Shown here one piece after another: positions 9,301 to 16,753 of a stretch of DNA of 25,674 nt. The notes beneath the pieces were generated by a model. It did not search any database, was not told the DNA's origin, and saw only the letters and a list, made by a program, of their open reading frames with translations. Source of the stretch: a virus. The DNA is taken from IMG/VR virus record IMGVR_UViG_3300001720_000023, positions 1 to 25,674 of that record; one strand, written 5' to 3'. The translations under genes were made by a program, and so were the position numbers. Every line of letters starts with the position of its first letter. Position 1 is the first letter of the stretch.

Positions 9301-12300
9301 TAGTTTAGTTTTAAATGTAAATCTAGATATAAATACATCACCACCAAATATAGTATCACTATCAGATGAATTTAATAGTTTTTGATATCCTGTATCTATT
9401 CTTTTAAATGAATTTATTTGACCCCACTGATTAGGTATAATATTTTTCATAGAAGCATAATAGGAAACCACCTTTATGTCTTGTTCTCTTTCAGGAGTAC
9501 TACAAGCACCACTATCTCCTATAGCAAATCTTGAATACTCTACCATACTAGAAGTTCCATCTGAAGCCGCTAAACTATTTGTATCTTGTGGAATAGGTAA
9601 TGCTAATAAATTGTCATTAGTTTTAGTTTTAATATATACTGATGATTCTCTATTCCAGTTATTTATAGGGGCATCATTATTATTAAATGATTGAACTCCT
9701 GGTATTAAATACCTTGCAAGCTCTATCTCTCTTTGTTTGATACCACTGCTAACATTATTGTCAATAGGAAAAGAATAATCATAATTTGCTCTTGAGTTGA
9801 AAGACATTGCATAGTTCTTTCTTGTTATACCATTTATGTATATAGTAAGATAGGATTGGTATACTGTAAACATTACACCAGCATTCCATTCAGCTCCCAT
9901 GTTAGCTACTCTTTCTGAACTATCTAAAGCATCTTGTTGAGCCTCTTTAGTTAGAAGTTTATACTTAGCGTTGTCTTTAACTTCTACAAAATGAGCCTTC
10001 CCAGCTCCAGCCATGACACTTTCTAATTTTAGTACACCACCTAAAAATGGCTGCCCAAAGGATGTGTCAGGAGAATTAAATATTAATTTATCTAAAATAT
10101 CTTTTGCTCTTTCAGCATCAGGACCATCCAAAGGTGTAATAGGTGTATCTTTATCACAATTTAAACAAGACCTTCTTCCTTGACGACTATTTGTACCACT
10201 AAGAGAAGCACTTCCACCATCTTCCAAAGCTGTTTGAGGAGTAAAAGTATTTGTCGAATCATCAGGATTAGGTACTACTGCAGGAAGAGGATTAGTAGGT
10301 TCTCCAAAACCAGAGGGTTCACCATTAACTGTATCAATACAACATTGACATGCCTCTCCATTAGGACCTTCAGTACATTGGTTTGAAAAACAACCTGGAG
10401 AATAATTACCATTAGCAGCATTAGTTCCATCTTCATTTACACAAACTCCATTATTACCAAGAGGTGCTAGTTTTAACATAGGTCTACGACCATTACTTCC
10501 ATTAATTGATACACACTGTTTAGTTTCAATACCTGGTCTAAAAGCATGACCTCCAGCATCTTCATTAAATTGACCATCATAATCAAAGTCAGGATCAAAA
10601 TCAGTTATTACAGTACCTGTTTTATCAGTAAGAAATGGTAAGAAATATGCAGCCCACCATTTTTTTCCAACAAGAGTTCCATCAAAGTTTATATTATTAA
10701 AAGGATTTTGAGTTACTGATCTCCAACCACAATATGCACCACTATCATGAAAGCATTTCCATATATCATAATCTCCAGGACCTATAGTCATTACTCCTTT
10801 AAGAGCTACAGGTCTTGTAATAGAACATACTTCTATAATACAATTAGGTTTAATAACTGCCTCTGTAGGTCTTCCATTAGTGACACTGGTATATGAAAAT
10901 ACACCATCCTCACTATTTACTACTATGTTAAGATCTACTCCTGGAAGAGCAGTTGATGCAGAATCTGGCATATATACAAGCCATGCTTTAGATTTATAAT
11001 TCCAAGCATTGTTATTCTCTTGTAGAAATGAGTCTTCTCCAGAAATTTGATTGTATGGATAGTTAGGATAGTAGTACTCTTGATCTTGTCTTATATAAGA
11101 GTTTACATTTCTAAGTATACCTTTAGCTATAATTGAACGATTTGTACCACGATCTCCTCTAACTATTTTAAATCCTACAATATCATCTTTTTGATCTTGT
11201 GTTAAATCAGAAGTTAATATTAAGTTTGAAATTTGATTGTCATTAATCTTTACTCCCATAGGGAATACTGGATTACTATCTTGCATAACAGGAACCATAT
11301 TGTTTCCGTCATAAGTAATAACAGGACTTTCTATAATGGGACTAATTAATACATCTGGAAATTTATGATGTCTAATAGGTTGATCTGCTAAATTACCCCA
11401 TACATCTTTATTACAAGGATACTTTTCAGTAGACTCCCAGTATGCAAACTCTCCAAACTCATAAGGTCCTTTGTAGCTTTCAGTAGAAAGATAGCCAGGT
11501 GAGAAACCTAGATTTATAGCATTGTTATATATCTTCCAATATGGACTATATCCTATACCGTTTTGAAAGTAATCTGGCTCACCTATAAAATCATCATTAG
11601 TGTTGGGTATGTCAGGTTGTACATTAAGATTGTTAGGACCTGGGATATGAAAAGAATCTGTTTGTTTTCCATTCTTAAGAAGAAATACTATTTCAAAAGC
11701 ATACACTTCATCACGCATATATCCACGTAAGTTTGTAGCATTCTCTTCATCAGCATAATTTTCATCAGCAGGTAATCTATGAGTTTCCCATTGTAAGGTT
11801 ATATCATTAGCAATCTGTTGATAGTTGATTCTATCTATAGATGTTAAATTATCCCATACTAATACATCTTGAACTGATGTTAAATCTTTAGCAATATCAT
11901 AATAAGGATACTTTTCAAATATATCATTTATTGATAATCTTATAGCTGTCTGATCTGCTCCTGTATAGGTTATATCTTCTGTAGTTTCTGTAATGTTATA
12001 AACACCTACTAGTTCTACTGAAGTAATATTATTTATAGTTTTAATTACTGCTAAGTTGAAGTAATTAAATTGTCCTGATATATCTAAATTAGATACTTTT
12101 ACTATAATAGATTTACCTACTGGATAGTTAAAGTTTACTGTTGTTATAAGAGGATCAGCAATAGGACAAGGGTTGGTTACTGAATAATAAGATGTTAAAT
12201 CATTACCTGTAGCATCAGAGTATTGAATAGCAAACTGATACATTCCAGCTTCTAATGATCCTACATTAGTTACTTCATTAACATCTAAAAAAGGTATGTC

Positions 12301-12954
12301 AAAGTTAGGCTGTATCTTTAGTTGATTACAGTCTAATATATCACTATATACAGGATCACAATTAGGACTTCCAGAAATTAATGTATAAGGAAGACCAATT
12401 GGTTCTAAGTTCTCGTCTGTTTCTACATTTAAATATCTTCTAGCATTAAATCCATCAGTCCAATATATCTCTGTGGTACAGTTTGTTATTTTATGTACTA
12501 CCTTTGGTATAGGGTGATCAACACTAAAGTTTAAACATGGAGCATTGATTAGCGTGCGATACTGACAATCATTATTAAACATGAAGCCAATTTCACTTCC
12601 ACCAGTTAAAGGGTTTACTAAAAAGAATATGTTTTTCTTTTTCTCAGGAATAGTATGCTTTCCTATAAGTTCATAACCATCAGGAAAACTAAGACAAGGC
12701 TCATTACCAGGTTCATTTTGATAATTAATAGAACTAGAATCAAAGTTCTCAACCGTTGCATTTAAAGCATAGGTAAGGTTCCCTGTTTTCACCTGGTTAA
12801 TTGTACTGTCCATATTAAGTCCAGACTGAGCTTGATTAAACTCCATTCTCACTTGACCTTTCTGAGCAGATTCCATCTTCTTAGCTTCTGCAGCTTTCTT
12901 CTTAGCTGCAGTTAAGCCTGAAGCAGAGTCATCCATTTCTTTTCTAGTAGCCAT
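6304..12954 (-). CDS. Giant tail muzzle-like protein with appended Thr-linked modules
   Basis: This 2216-aa protein follows the P22 gp4-like ring gene, the usual place of the tail muzzle/stabilisation protein in crAss-like phages. The N-terminus (1-35) is a charged Lys/Ala segment. Up to about residue 1690 lies a long beta-rich region with landmarks I recall from this family: GVYDSKFDRIIITKLDY, YFCNKSWTMSF and WISFHSYLPNFYIGENNF. A Cys-rich patch (CFSNQC, CQCCID, CLNC) sits in the middle. After that come additions: a Thr linker near 1701-1720, a small domain opening with DCNF, a Cys-bounded domain ending EQPCNC, a short Thr run near 1870, a propeller-like domain (about 1880-2135), a Thr linker near 2140-2160, and a C-terminal Cys domain beginning CYGYEVVG. 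The expected muzzle end is missing and appears in the next ORF. Likely role: distal tail channel and receptor contact. The muzzle assignment rests on synteny and recalled motifs. Confidence 0.92.
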   Translation of the reverse strand: MATRKEMDDSASGLTAAKKKAAEAKKMESAQKGQVRMEFNQAQSGLNMDSTINQVKTGNLTYALNATVENFDSSSINYQNEPGNEPCLSFPDGYELIGKHTIPEKKKNIFFLVNPLTGGSEIGFMFNNDCQYRTLINAPCLNFSVDHPIPKVVHKITNCTTEIYWTDGFNARRYLNVETDENLEPIGLPYTLISGSPNCDPVYSDILDCNQLKIQPNFDIPFLDVNEVTNVGSLEAGMYQFAIQYSDATGNDLTSYYSVTNPCPIADPLITTVNFNYPVGKSIIVKVSNLDISGQFNYFNLAVIKTINNITSVELVGVYNITETTEDITYTGADQTAIRLSINDIFEKYPYYDIAKDLTSVQDVLVWDNLTSIDRINYQQIANDITLQWETHRLPADENYADEENATNLRGYMRDEVYAFEIVFLLKNGKQTDSFHIPGPNNLNVQPDIPNTNDDFIGEPDYFQNGIGYSPYWKIYNNAINLGFSPGYLSTESYKGPYEFGEFAYWESTEKYPCNKDVWGNLADQPIRHHKFPDVLISPIIESPVITYDGNNMVPVMQDSNPVFPMGVKINDNQISNLILTSDLTQDQKDDIVGFKIVRGDRGTNRSIIAKGILRNVNSYIRQDQEYYYPNYPYNQISGEDSFLQENNNAWNYKSKAWLVYMPDSASTALPGVDLNIVVNSEDGVFSYTSVTNGRPTEAVIKPNCIIEVCSITRPVALKGVMTIGPGDYDIWKCFHDSGAYCGWRSVTQNPFNNINFDGTLVGKKWWAAYFLPFLTDKTGTVITDFDPDFDYDGQFNEDAGGHAFRPGIETKQCVSINGSNGRRPMLKLAPLGNNGVCVNEDGTNAANGNYSPGCFSNQCTEGPNGEACQCCIDTVNGEPSGFGEPTNPLPAVVPNPDDSTNTFTPQTALEDGGSASLSGTNSRQGRRSCLNCDKDTPITPLDGPDAERAKDILDKLIFNSPDTSFGQPFLGGVLKLESVMAGAGKAHFVEVKDNAKYKLLTKEAQQDALDSSERVANMGAEWNAGVMFTVYQSYLTIYINGITRKNYAMSFNSRANYDYSFPIDNNVSSGIKQREIELARYLIPGVQSFNNNDAPINNWNRESSVYIKTKTNDNLLALPIPQDTNSLAASDGTSSMVEYSRFAIGDSGACSTPEREQDIKVVSYYASMKNIIPNQWGQINSFKRIDTGYQKLLNSSDSDTIFGGDVFISRFTFKTKLPFFIDNRVEAPDDSDIFFDELGNVAYPKYWHSARSILSNYTVTKGEDAPQNMFNLISTKANNFDCPSDPSLYDANTDNPIAGTYRTFYNGYMYLWAYGVPNFYCESVYNTDLRQAFNTKEGDFWPHVSSGIPDEWFQEVNVPIAQDNTYYYNVTYSKQNKENSFSQLPPDWREELCFTFFPFRAIYSDSQSDTPDNRVNNWLVYRALNLFDFPQNYGDLISLDGIQDKAVLARFENKALLYNKLLTIDTSNPQAAYIGNPKMFSSSPPIDFAETDLGYVGSQHKFLLKLPYGQITADAKRGQLFLISGNKAVDITGFGSGVNRFMTNSLPFEILEYFPEVNIDNNFTGFGLHGVYDSKFDRIIITKLDYIPINSLIYFDIVTQNFYLPSLLNNGIDQQIFLSDTKYFCNKSWTMSFDFSTKSWISFHSYLPNFYIGENNFYYSGINGCCTNFTAILDTPDRSRIDKEEPNLEMMVGVLDAVVLITTSTTTTTSPLFTTTTTIYTPDCNFNISLTEELSCDIDGVGYITVPTPTTTTLCVRPTPLTTSTFVEGYQIKGTTSPVVGTATAQEACSVAAFSFNDTSTEIVPITFNYQYRVLDNSTSILNSQVYLGISQDCTIVPDGWYSVQYETGTVFYVENGFVKIEQPCNCNTLTTTTTVYAGAFDQCCTWLMNDDNGTVNIYKENIPDMNGIPVTIPNYTSGKLAIGPSTLYGVSPGFNTTFKKWKITTNPWTVEVASDLTIADNSFGTTAGIVVKDDNTLIAIDTSQGYIVEIDASTGIPSQKILVGGNYTYSTNLLYTKTGKLITIGKNTASGNFHYFQWDYDNEVANPEINTEIINSEFVSCRAIMSCDCEITIVAEGSTCENYLFQVETASPFRVVGIGCLDYVANPPTLDDVTPIWSKLNITNVTQQASCVTKGTDQFGTTTTTTTAPATTTTTTSIYPCYGYEVVGPQVVWYPNCVGDDQSISVPTGETLQFCSSDNTITGTGITLLGACPL
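6482..6530. repeat. Thr-codon repeat before the C-terminal domain of the 2216-aa gene
   Basis: Two runs of ACN codons around an Ala-Pro-Ala break, just before the final Cys domain. Plus-strand reading is GTN repeats. Confidence 0.8.
7799..7853. repeat. Thr-codon repeat at the muzzle/insert boundary
   Basis: Two Thr runs around Ser-Pro-Leu-Phe mark where recalled muzzle sequence ends and the appended modules begin (near residue 1701). Shorter Thr runs follow at about 7325-7345 and 7690-7715. Confidence 0.8.
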
Positions 12955-12959
12955 ATATA

Positions 12960-13964
12960 TTAATTAAAACCATTACGTCTCCAACGTCTATTTGAATATC
13001 TACCTGATACTTGAGATTTTGCATCTGGAAGTTCATATTGGTTAAAACGATTTAAGTCAGTAATAATTTTTCTTTGCTTTTGATAAACTGTTTCTTTTTT
13101 AAGTTCTGTTTCTGCCATTACCCAGGCTTCATCCATTACTTGTTTATGATACATAAGTTTAGTCTGTAGTTGATTGAATGTTTCGTCTACTGTTTGATTT
13201 GTAAGAGTTTCAAATACTTTAAATTTAATAAATGCTTCAATGTATTCTCTAACACGAAAGTTATCAGGTATTAATTGATTGCCTATTTTATCATAGTCTG
13301 TTGCATAAAATACTAGATGTACTGTTCCTGATCTAAAATTTGTTACGAAGTTATTATCTCTGATATCAAAAGAGTCAAAAGAAGAAGCACCAGGTGTAAA
13401 CTCACGACCTGCTAAAGTTAATTGGTTAAATTGTGACCAAGAATTAGTATAGGATAAATTACAACTTTTACGTGCAGATATATTTCCTGGCTTTAATAAA
13501 TAAGAACGTCTCCAGGATCTAGGAATTTCACTATTTGTTTTATATACAGCTTGTACTACTGTAGGCATACATGTACCATCACAACTAGGATGTTGACATG
13601 ATGGATTATCACAAGGAGTTCCTCCTATTGTTAGAGGAGCTACTTGAATAGTAGTAGCGTTAACTGCTTGAGTATATAAAGAAGATGCTGCAGGATAAGG
13701 ATTTCCTTGCACTACTGCACACATCCATGCTTCTCTTACTGCATAAAAGTTATCAGGAAGTCTTGCTTGAAAGTCGTCCACAAATAAAATCTCAGTAGTA
13801 ATTTGAAATGTAGTCCTACCCATCTTCCTAAGACACTTATCTAGGTAGGTAGGGAATAATAAATCATCTACAGCTCCAGTATCAAAATAACTTTTAAGTT
13901 CTTCTTTTACTGTTGCATATAATGGTTCTGGGGATACAAAATCGTATTTATAATAGTATGACAT
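12960..13964 (-). CDS. P22 gp4-like tail ring/connector protein with a Cys/His cluster
   Basis: This 334-aa protein begins YYYKYDFVSPEPLYATVKEE (3-22) and continues SYFDTGAVDDLLFPTYLDKCLRKMG and LPDNFYAVREAW (69-80). This pattern is one I recall from crAss-like ring or head-tail connector proteins of the P22 gp4 type, which sit below the portal and extend the DNA channel. An insertion holds C118, C123, H125, C128 and C132 (CDNPSCQHPSCDGTC), a spacing able to bind a metal. The C-terminus is basic and ends in RRWRRNGFN, which would suit a flexible or DNA-facing tail. It starts three bases after the upstream stop and precedes the muzzle-like gene by five. It belongs to a compact tail-assembly operon. 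Function is inferred from motif recall and synteny; the metal site is only a pattern. Confidence 0.92.
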   Translation of the reverse strand: MSYYYKYDFVSPEPLYATVKEELKSYFDTGAVDDLLFPTYLDKCLRKMGRTTFQITTEILFVDDFQARLPDNFYAVREAWMCAVVQGNPYPAASSLYTQAVNATTIQVAPLTIGGTPCDNPSCQHPSCDGTCMPTVVQAVYKTNSEIPRSWRRSYLLKPGNISARKSCNLSYTNSWSQFNQLTLAGREFTPGASSFDSFDIRDNNFVTNFRSGTVHLVFYATDYDKIGNQLIPDNFRVREYIEAFIKFKVFETLTNQTVDETFNQLQTKLMYHKQVMDEAWVMAETELKKETVYQKQRKIITDLNRFNQYELPDAKSQVSGRYSNRRWRRNGFN

Positions 13965-13967
13965 AAG

Positions 13968-14447
13968 TTATTTTTTCCATTCATGGTATATGTGTTGGTA
14001 TTTATTGTCTGCTTTTAAGTAGTGAGAAAGATCTCTTGAAGTTCTTCTAGAAGGTTTAAAGTACCATAGATCAGAATTTCTAAATCTAGCACTTTGTTTA
14101 AACCACATCCAACCAAAGAAGTATCCTTCTGTGTGATAGTTAAAGTTATATATAACCTTTCCTTTCTGTTTAGTTTTCTGCCAATCAATAGGAAGATTTA
14201 CAAATTCCTTACCGTCAATTCCTTTAGTTCTTCTTCTTTTCTTTTTGTTAATAGAAAACTCTCCAAACCCAGTAGGTAATTTTTCTTTCTCTCCTGTCTC
14301 TAAAATGTAGTATTTGAATGATTCATTAAATGCATACAGAATATTTCTCCACTCATCAAAAGTAAGAGATATCAAAGGGTTCTTTTTACAGAAGTCTTCG
14401 TAATTATTTTTACTTGCACTTCTCCAGTCAACTGCTACTCTTGACAT
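13968..14447 (-). CDS. crAss-like conserved tail ring/completion protein
   Basis: This 159-aa protein is basic and aromatic-rich, with no signal peptide or membrane segment. Recognisable stretches are LSFDEW-like ISLTFDEWRNILYAFN (26-41), ILETGEKEKLPTGFGEFSI (48-66), a KKKRRR run and LPIDWQKTKQKGKVIYNFN (84-102), then HTEGYFFGWMW. I recall the LETGEK-xx-LP-GFG and LPIDW-KT patterns from a small conserved protein in crAss-like tail gene clusters, likely one of the ring proteins. It lies eight bases after the 242-aa gene and three before the P22 gp4-like gene, so all three are probably translated from one message and assembled into the same tail neck. Biochemical role is not visible from sequence. 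An enzymatic role looks unlikely, since no catalytic motif is evident. Confidence 0.9.
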   Translation of the reverse strand: MSRVAVDWRSASKNNYEDFCKKNPLISLTFDEWRNILYAFNESFKYYILETGEKEKLPTGFGEFSINKKKRRRTKGIDGKEFVNLPIDWQKTKQKGKVIYNFNYHTEGYFFGWMWFKQSARFRNSDLWYFKPSRRTSRDLSHYLKADNKYQHIYHEWKK

Positions 14448-14455
14448 ATATAGTT

Positions 14456-15184
14456 CTAGTTTGTAGGTTGAGCATTTGGAGCTTGTCCATCTATGCCTTC
14501 ATTACTCATATCATCCTTAATTTGGAAATATGTTGACAATAACTTTTGAGAAGTTAATGATAATGCTTGTTGTTCTAAATAACCAGGTAATGCATATTCC
14601 TTGTCTAAAGGATTTTTACAATACTCTTCATCTGTATATTCAGGACTTCCACATCCACATTCTGGATACATGATCTCGTTAGGTACATCTTCTTCAAAGA
14701 ATGCTGTTAACCTTATTGCTTTTAATAAAGGATTATTTACATAAAGATACCCACTAGATATCCAGAAGTAATAATCATTTTTTATTATAGGTAGTTTTAA
14801 TAGATTAATATATCTATTGATTGTTATTTCTTTTAATTTAGTACCTCTTCCACCCATGGCATCTATAGAATATACACCTTGAATTACATACTGATAGTTA
14901 CCTTCGGAGATCCTAGGCAACTTAAATACTGTTCGTGACACACTACACTCGTCTGCATACTCACAACATTCAGAGATAGGTACTTCCTTCATCTCTAAAC
15001 AAGGTATTGTAGTAAACAATGTATCACTTGCCCATAGCTTTCTTAAGTTAGTTTCTCTTTTAATTAACAATTGAGCAGTATTCTTAACCTCAGAAGCGAT
15101 TGCTCGATCTGTTATAAGTGCATCCGTTGATAAAATCTTGTGCATTGATCGCACGTCTGAAACTAATTTTCTTAATGTTGCCAT
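14456..15184 (-). CDS. crAss-like conserved tail ring protein, 242 aa
   Basis: The protein carries stretches I recall as strongly conserved in crAss-like phages: SVDVRSMHK-like SDVRSMHKIL near the N-terminus, ITDRAIASEVKNTAQLLIKRE (25-45), RKLWASDTLFTTIPCLEMKEV (48-68), PISECCEYADEC, LPRISEGNYQYVIQGVYSID (90-109) and INRYINLLKLP. A C-rich segment (YPECGCGSPEY) follows, and the C-terminus is helical and polar. It ends in TAG, one of only two genes here that do. Its position upstream of the 159- and 334-aa ring-type genes suggests it is another tail ring or tail-hub component at the neck. No catalytic motif is visible. The family assignment is from memory and the exact ring position is not known. 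Confidence 0.9.
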   Translation of the reverse strand: MATLRKLVSDVRSMHKILSTDALITDRAIASEVKNTAQLLIKRETNLRKLWASDTLFTTIPCLEMKEVPISECCEYADECSVSRTVFKLPRISEGNYQYVIQGVYSIDAMGGRGTKLKEITINRYINLLKLPIIKNDYYFWISSGYLYVNNPLLKAIRLTAFFEEDVPNEIMYPECGCGSPEYTDEEYCKNPLDKEYALPGYLEQQALSLTSQKLLSTYFQIKDDMSNEGIDGQAPNAQPTN

Positions 15185-15185
15185 T

Positions 15186-15332
15186 TTATATTTTCTTTCT
15201 GTAATTACCGAATCCTTGTATGCCTCCCATTTGATCAGCTTCTCTCATATAATTACGCTTCATATTATAAGGACGAATCTTAGGAGCTTTTACATTTTTG
15301 CCTGGTGTAGGCTTTCCATACTTTGTTGCCAT
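15186..15332 (-). CDS. Small basic conserved hypothetical protein, 48 aa
   Basis: This short gene fits exactly between its neighbours: it starts two bases after the stop of the metallophosphoesterase gene and stops one base before the ATG of the 242-aa ring-type gene. The 48-residue product begins MATKYGKPTPGKNVKAPK and continues with PYNMKRNYMREADQMGG. It is strongly basic (about 12 Lys/Arg, only two acidic residues) with a Gly-containing end (GGIQGFGNYRKKI). No domain is recognised. Its exact fit in the operon and lack of any other frame to fill the space support it as a real gene. It may be a small nucleic-acid-binding or virion accessory protein, but that is a guess from charge alone. Confidence 0.75.
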   Translation of the reverse strand: MATKYGKPTPGKNVKAPKIRPYNMKRNYMREADQMGGIQGFGNYRKKI

Positions 15333-15334
15333 AT

Positions 15335-16579
15335 CTATATTCTTTCTTCAAATTCAGCTACCTTTCCTACTTTAAAGTCATAGACTAACGCTAAGGCAGC
15401 TCGTACACTATGTACAAAATTATTATCTTTATGCCATCTATCTGTTCCAGATAAACTAGGCATTTGTTGTATTCTTACTCCCTTTATTTCCTTTGCCATA
15501 TAGTGATGTTTATCACCTGTGTGAACTTCTCTATATGTAGCATCTCCAAACCATTTACTATAAACTGGATGTGTTGCAAACAATAAAGGTAACGCATCAA
15601 TTTTACAGTTACCATGATGAAAACCAATAAATGTACTACCAACTACGGTAGCTTTGATTAATCCTTCCTCTCTAACAAATGATATGTTTTTATCATTCTT
15701 AAAGAATATATCTAACGCATGAGCTAAATAATAGGATTTAGTTCTATCATGATTACCTTGTACTAGAATAACCTCAACATGCTTGGAGTTAGTCTTAAGC
15801 ATCTTAATAGTATCTACTAGAATATTAAATCCCATTTCATACTCTGAAGCATAGTCTAAGATTATATCCTGTGGAGTACCATTGGTTGTAGTGTTTTGAT
15901 AATTATCAGTATGAAAGAAATCATTAGATATAGGAAACACTACTTTATTTATATCATAAACAGATCTAACTTTATGTGTTAAAGCTTCTGCTATATGTAC
16001 AAACCTTGTAGCTCTAGTCTCTGGATCATTATCTCCATCAACATATCTTTTACCTAAATGGTAATCAGATAAAGATAATTCAATATCTACAAGAGATTTA
16101 TCATTATCTAGTTTAGGAGAAGAAATAGGAATGTAGTTTGATTTGTAGTTCTCTAGGAACTTGCTGAAATCATCAGCTGTATAATCTTGTGGACCTTTTC
16201 TTTTTGAAAAGATCGAAGATGTAAACTTACCAGTTGGAAGTACTTTAGACCAATAGTTAGTAATTATATACTTTTCTAAATCTATCTTGTGTAATTGTGC
16301 TAATTCTATATCACTCTTTGGTTCAAAGTCAAGAGTTATTGTACTTTCTATTGTTCCCTTATCGTTACTTACCTTCCGCAGTGCCTGTTCAAATTCTTTA
16401 CTGTGAGTTGGTTCATTTAAAAACTCTTCTCCTTCATCTACATTCTTACCCCTCATCTCTTTTAATAATTCATTTACTTCAGACAGTGTTATTTTCAGTT
16501 GTTCTGCATACCACTGTTTGCTTCTTTTTCGCTTTAGTAATGATTTTAACTCATTAAGAAGCCCTTGATTTTCAGCCAT
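15335..16579 (-). CDS. Calcineurin-like metallophosphoesterase (Mre11/SbcD-like nuclease candidate)
   Basis: This 414-aa protein shows the ordered motifs of the calcineurin-like phosphoesterase fold: DxH at D172/H174 (LSDYHLGK), a D220 block in SNDFFHTDN, GNHD at 275-278 (VQGNHD), HH at 321-322 (FHHGN), and HTGDKHH at 353-359 in place of the usual GHxH. These residues normally bind two metal ions and cleave phosphodiesters, often DNA ends in phage relatives. The first 45 residues are basic and look like a helix-turn-helix (RKRSKQWYAEQLKITLSEVNELL), perhaps for DNA binding. It is the first gene after the terminator hairpins, with AGGA three bases before the ATG, an unusual Shine-Dalgarno-like start here. 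It ends in TAG. Substrate is unknown: DNA end processing is likeliest by family, and a role in tail assembly is not excluded. Confidence 0.92.
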   Translation of the reverse strand: MAENQGLLNELKSLLKRKRSKQWYAEQLKITLSEVNELLKEMRGKNVDEGEEFLNEPTHSKEFEQALRKVSNDKGTIESTITLDFEPKSDIELAQLHKIDLEKYIITNYWSKVLPTGKFTSSIFSKRKGPQDYTADDFSKFLENYKSNYIPISSPKLDNDKSLVDIELSLSDYHLGKRYVDGDNDPETRATRFVHIAEALTHKVRSVYDINKVVFPISNDFFHTDNYQNTTTNGTPQDIILDYASEYEMGFNILVDTIKMLKTNSKHVEVILVQGNHDRTKSYYLAHALDIFFKNDKNISFVREEGLIKATVVGSTFIGFHHGNCKIDALPLLFATHPVYSKWFGDATYREVHTGDKHHYMAKEIKGVRIQQMPSLSGTDRWHKDNNFVHSVRAALALVYDFKVGKVAEFEERI

Positions 16580-16607
16580 TTGTCCTGTATTTAATTAGTA
16601 AATATGG

Positions 16608-16640
16608 TAAAGATAGATAAATTATTTGACTAAACATAAA
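16608..16640 (-). promoter_or_regulatory. Weak candidate promoter for the tail-assembly operon
   Basis: On the minus strand TATCTTTA (16615-16608) resembles the Bacteroidota -7 box TAnnTTTG, and TTTA (16640-16637) lies 21 bases upstream, near the expected place of the TTTG -33 box. It lies about 30 bases before the ATG at 16579 and just after the terminator. Both boxes depart from consensus, and the phage may use its own polymerase, so this is weak. Confidence 0.25.
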
Positions 16641-16683
16641 AAATTTAATCGTGAGGGTTATTCTTTATAATTAATTTGATTAT

Positions 16684-16720
16684 AAATAAAAACTCCCAAG
16701 GGCTATTTAGCCCCTAGGAG
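16684..16720 (-). terminator. Intrinsic terminator at the end of the adhesin operon
   Basis: On the minus strand CTCCTAGGGGCT and AGCCCTTGGGAG form a 12-bp stem (with two G-U pairs) closed by an AAAT loop (16720-16693). It is followed at once by TTTTTATTT. It ends transcription of the block that runs from 25654 or further upstream. Confidence 0.85.
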
Positions 16721-16753
16721 AAGTTCTCTAAAACCAACAAAAGAGAACTTTTT
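16721..16753. terminator. Second hairpin, opposite-orientation terminator-like
   Basis: AAGTTCTCT (16721-16729) and AGAGAACTT (16742-16750) form a perfect 9-bp stem around a 12-base A-rich loop. On the plus strand a T-run follows, so it could stop antisense transcription. On the minus strand it sits directly behind the TAA of the 221-aa gene and before the main terminator, where it could also protect the message 3' end. Confidence 0.65.

Noticed and set aside
14456-15335. Possible amber (TAG) recoding as in some crAss-like phages
   Set aside because: Both TAG codons sit at natural gene ends, a few bases before the next well-supported start. Reading through would run into the following gene in the wrong frame.
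15138-15383. Plus-strand 81-aa ORF over the ring-gene start
   Set aside because: It is antisense to the 242-aa, 48-aa and metallophosphoesterase genes and has no recognisable features. The minus-strand 48-aa gene explains the gap better.
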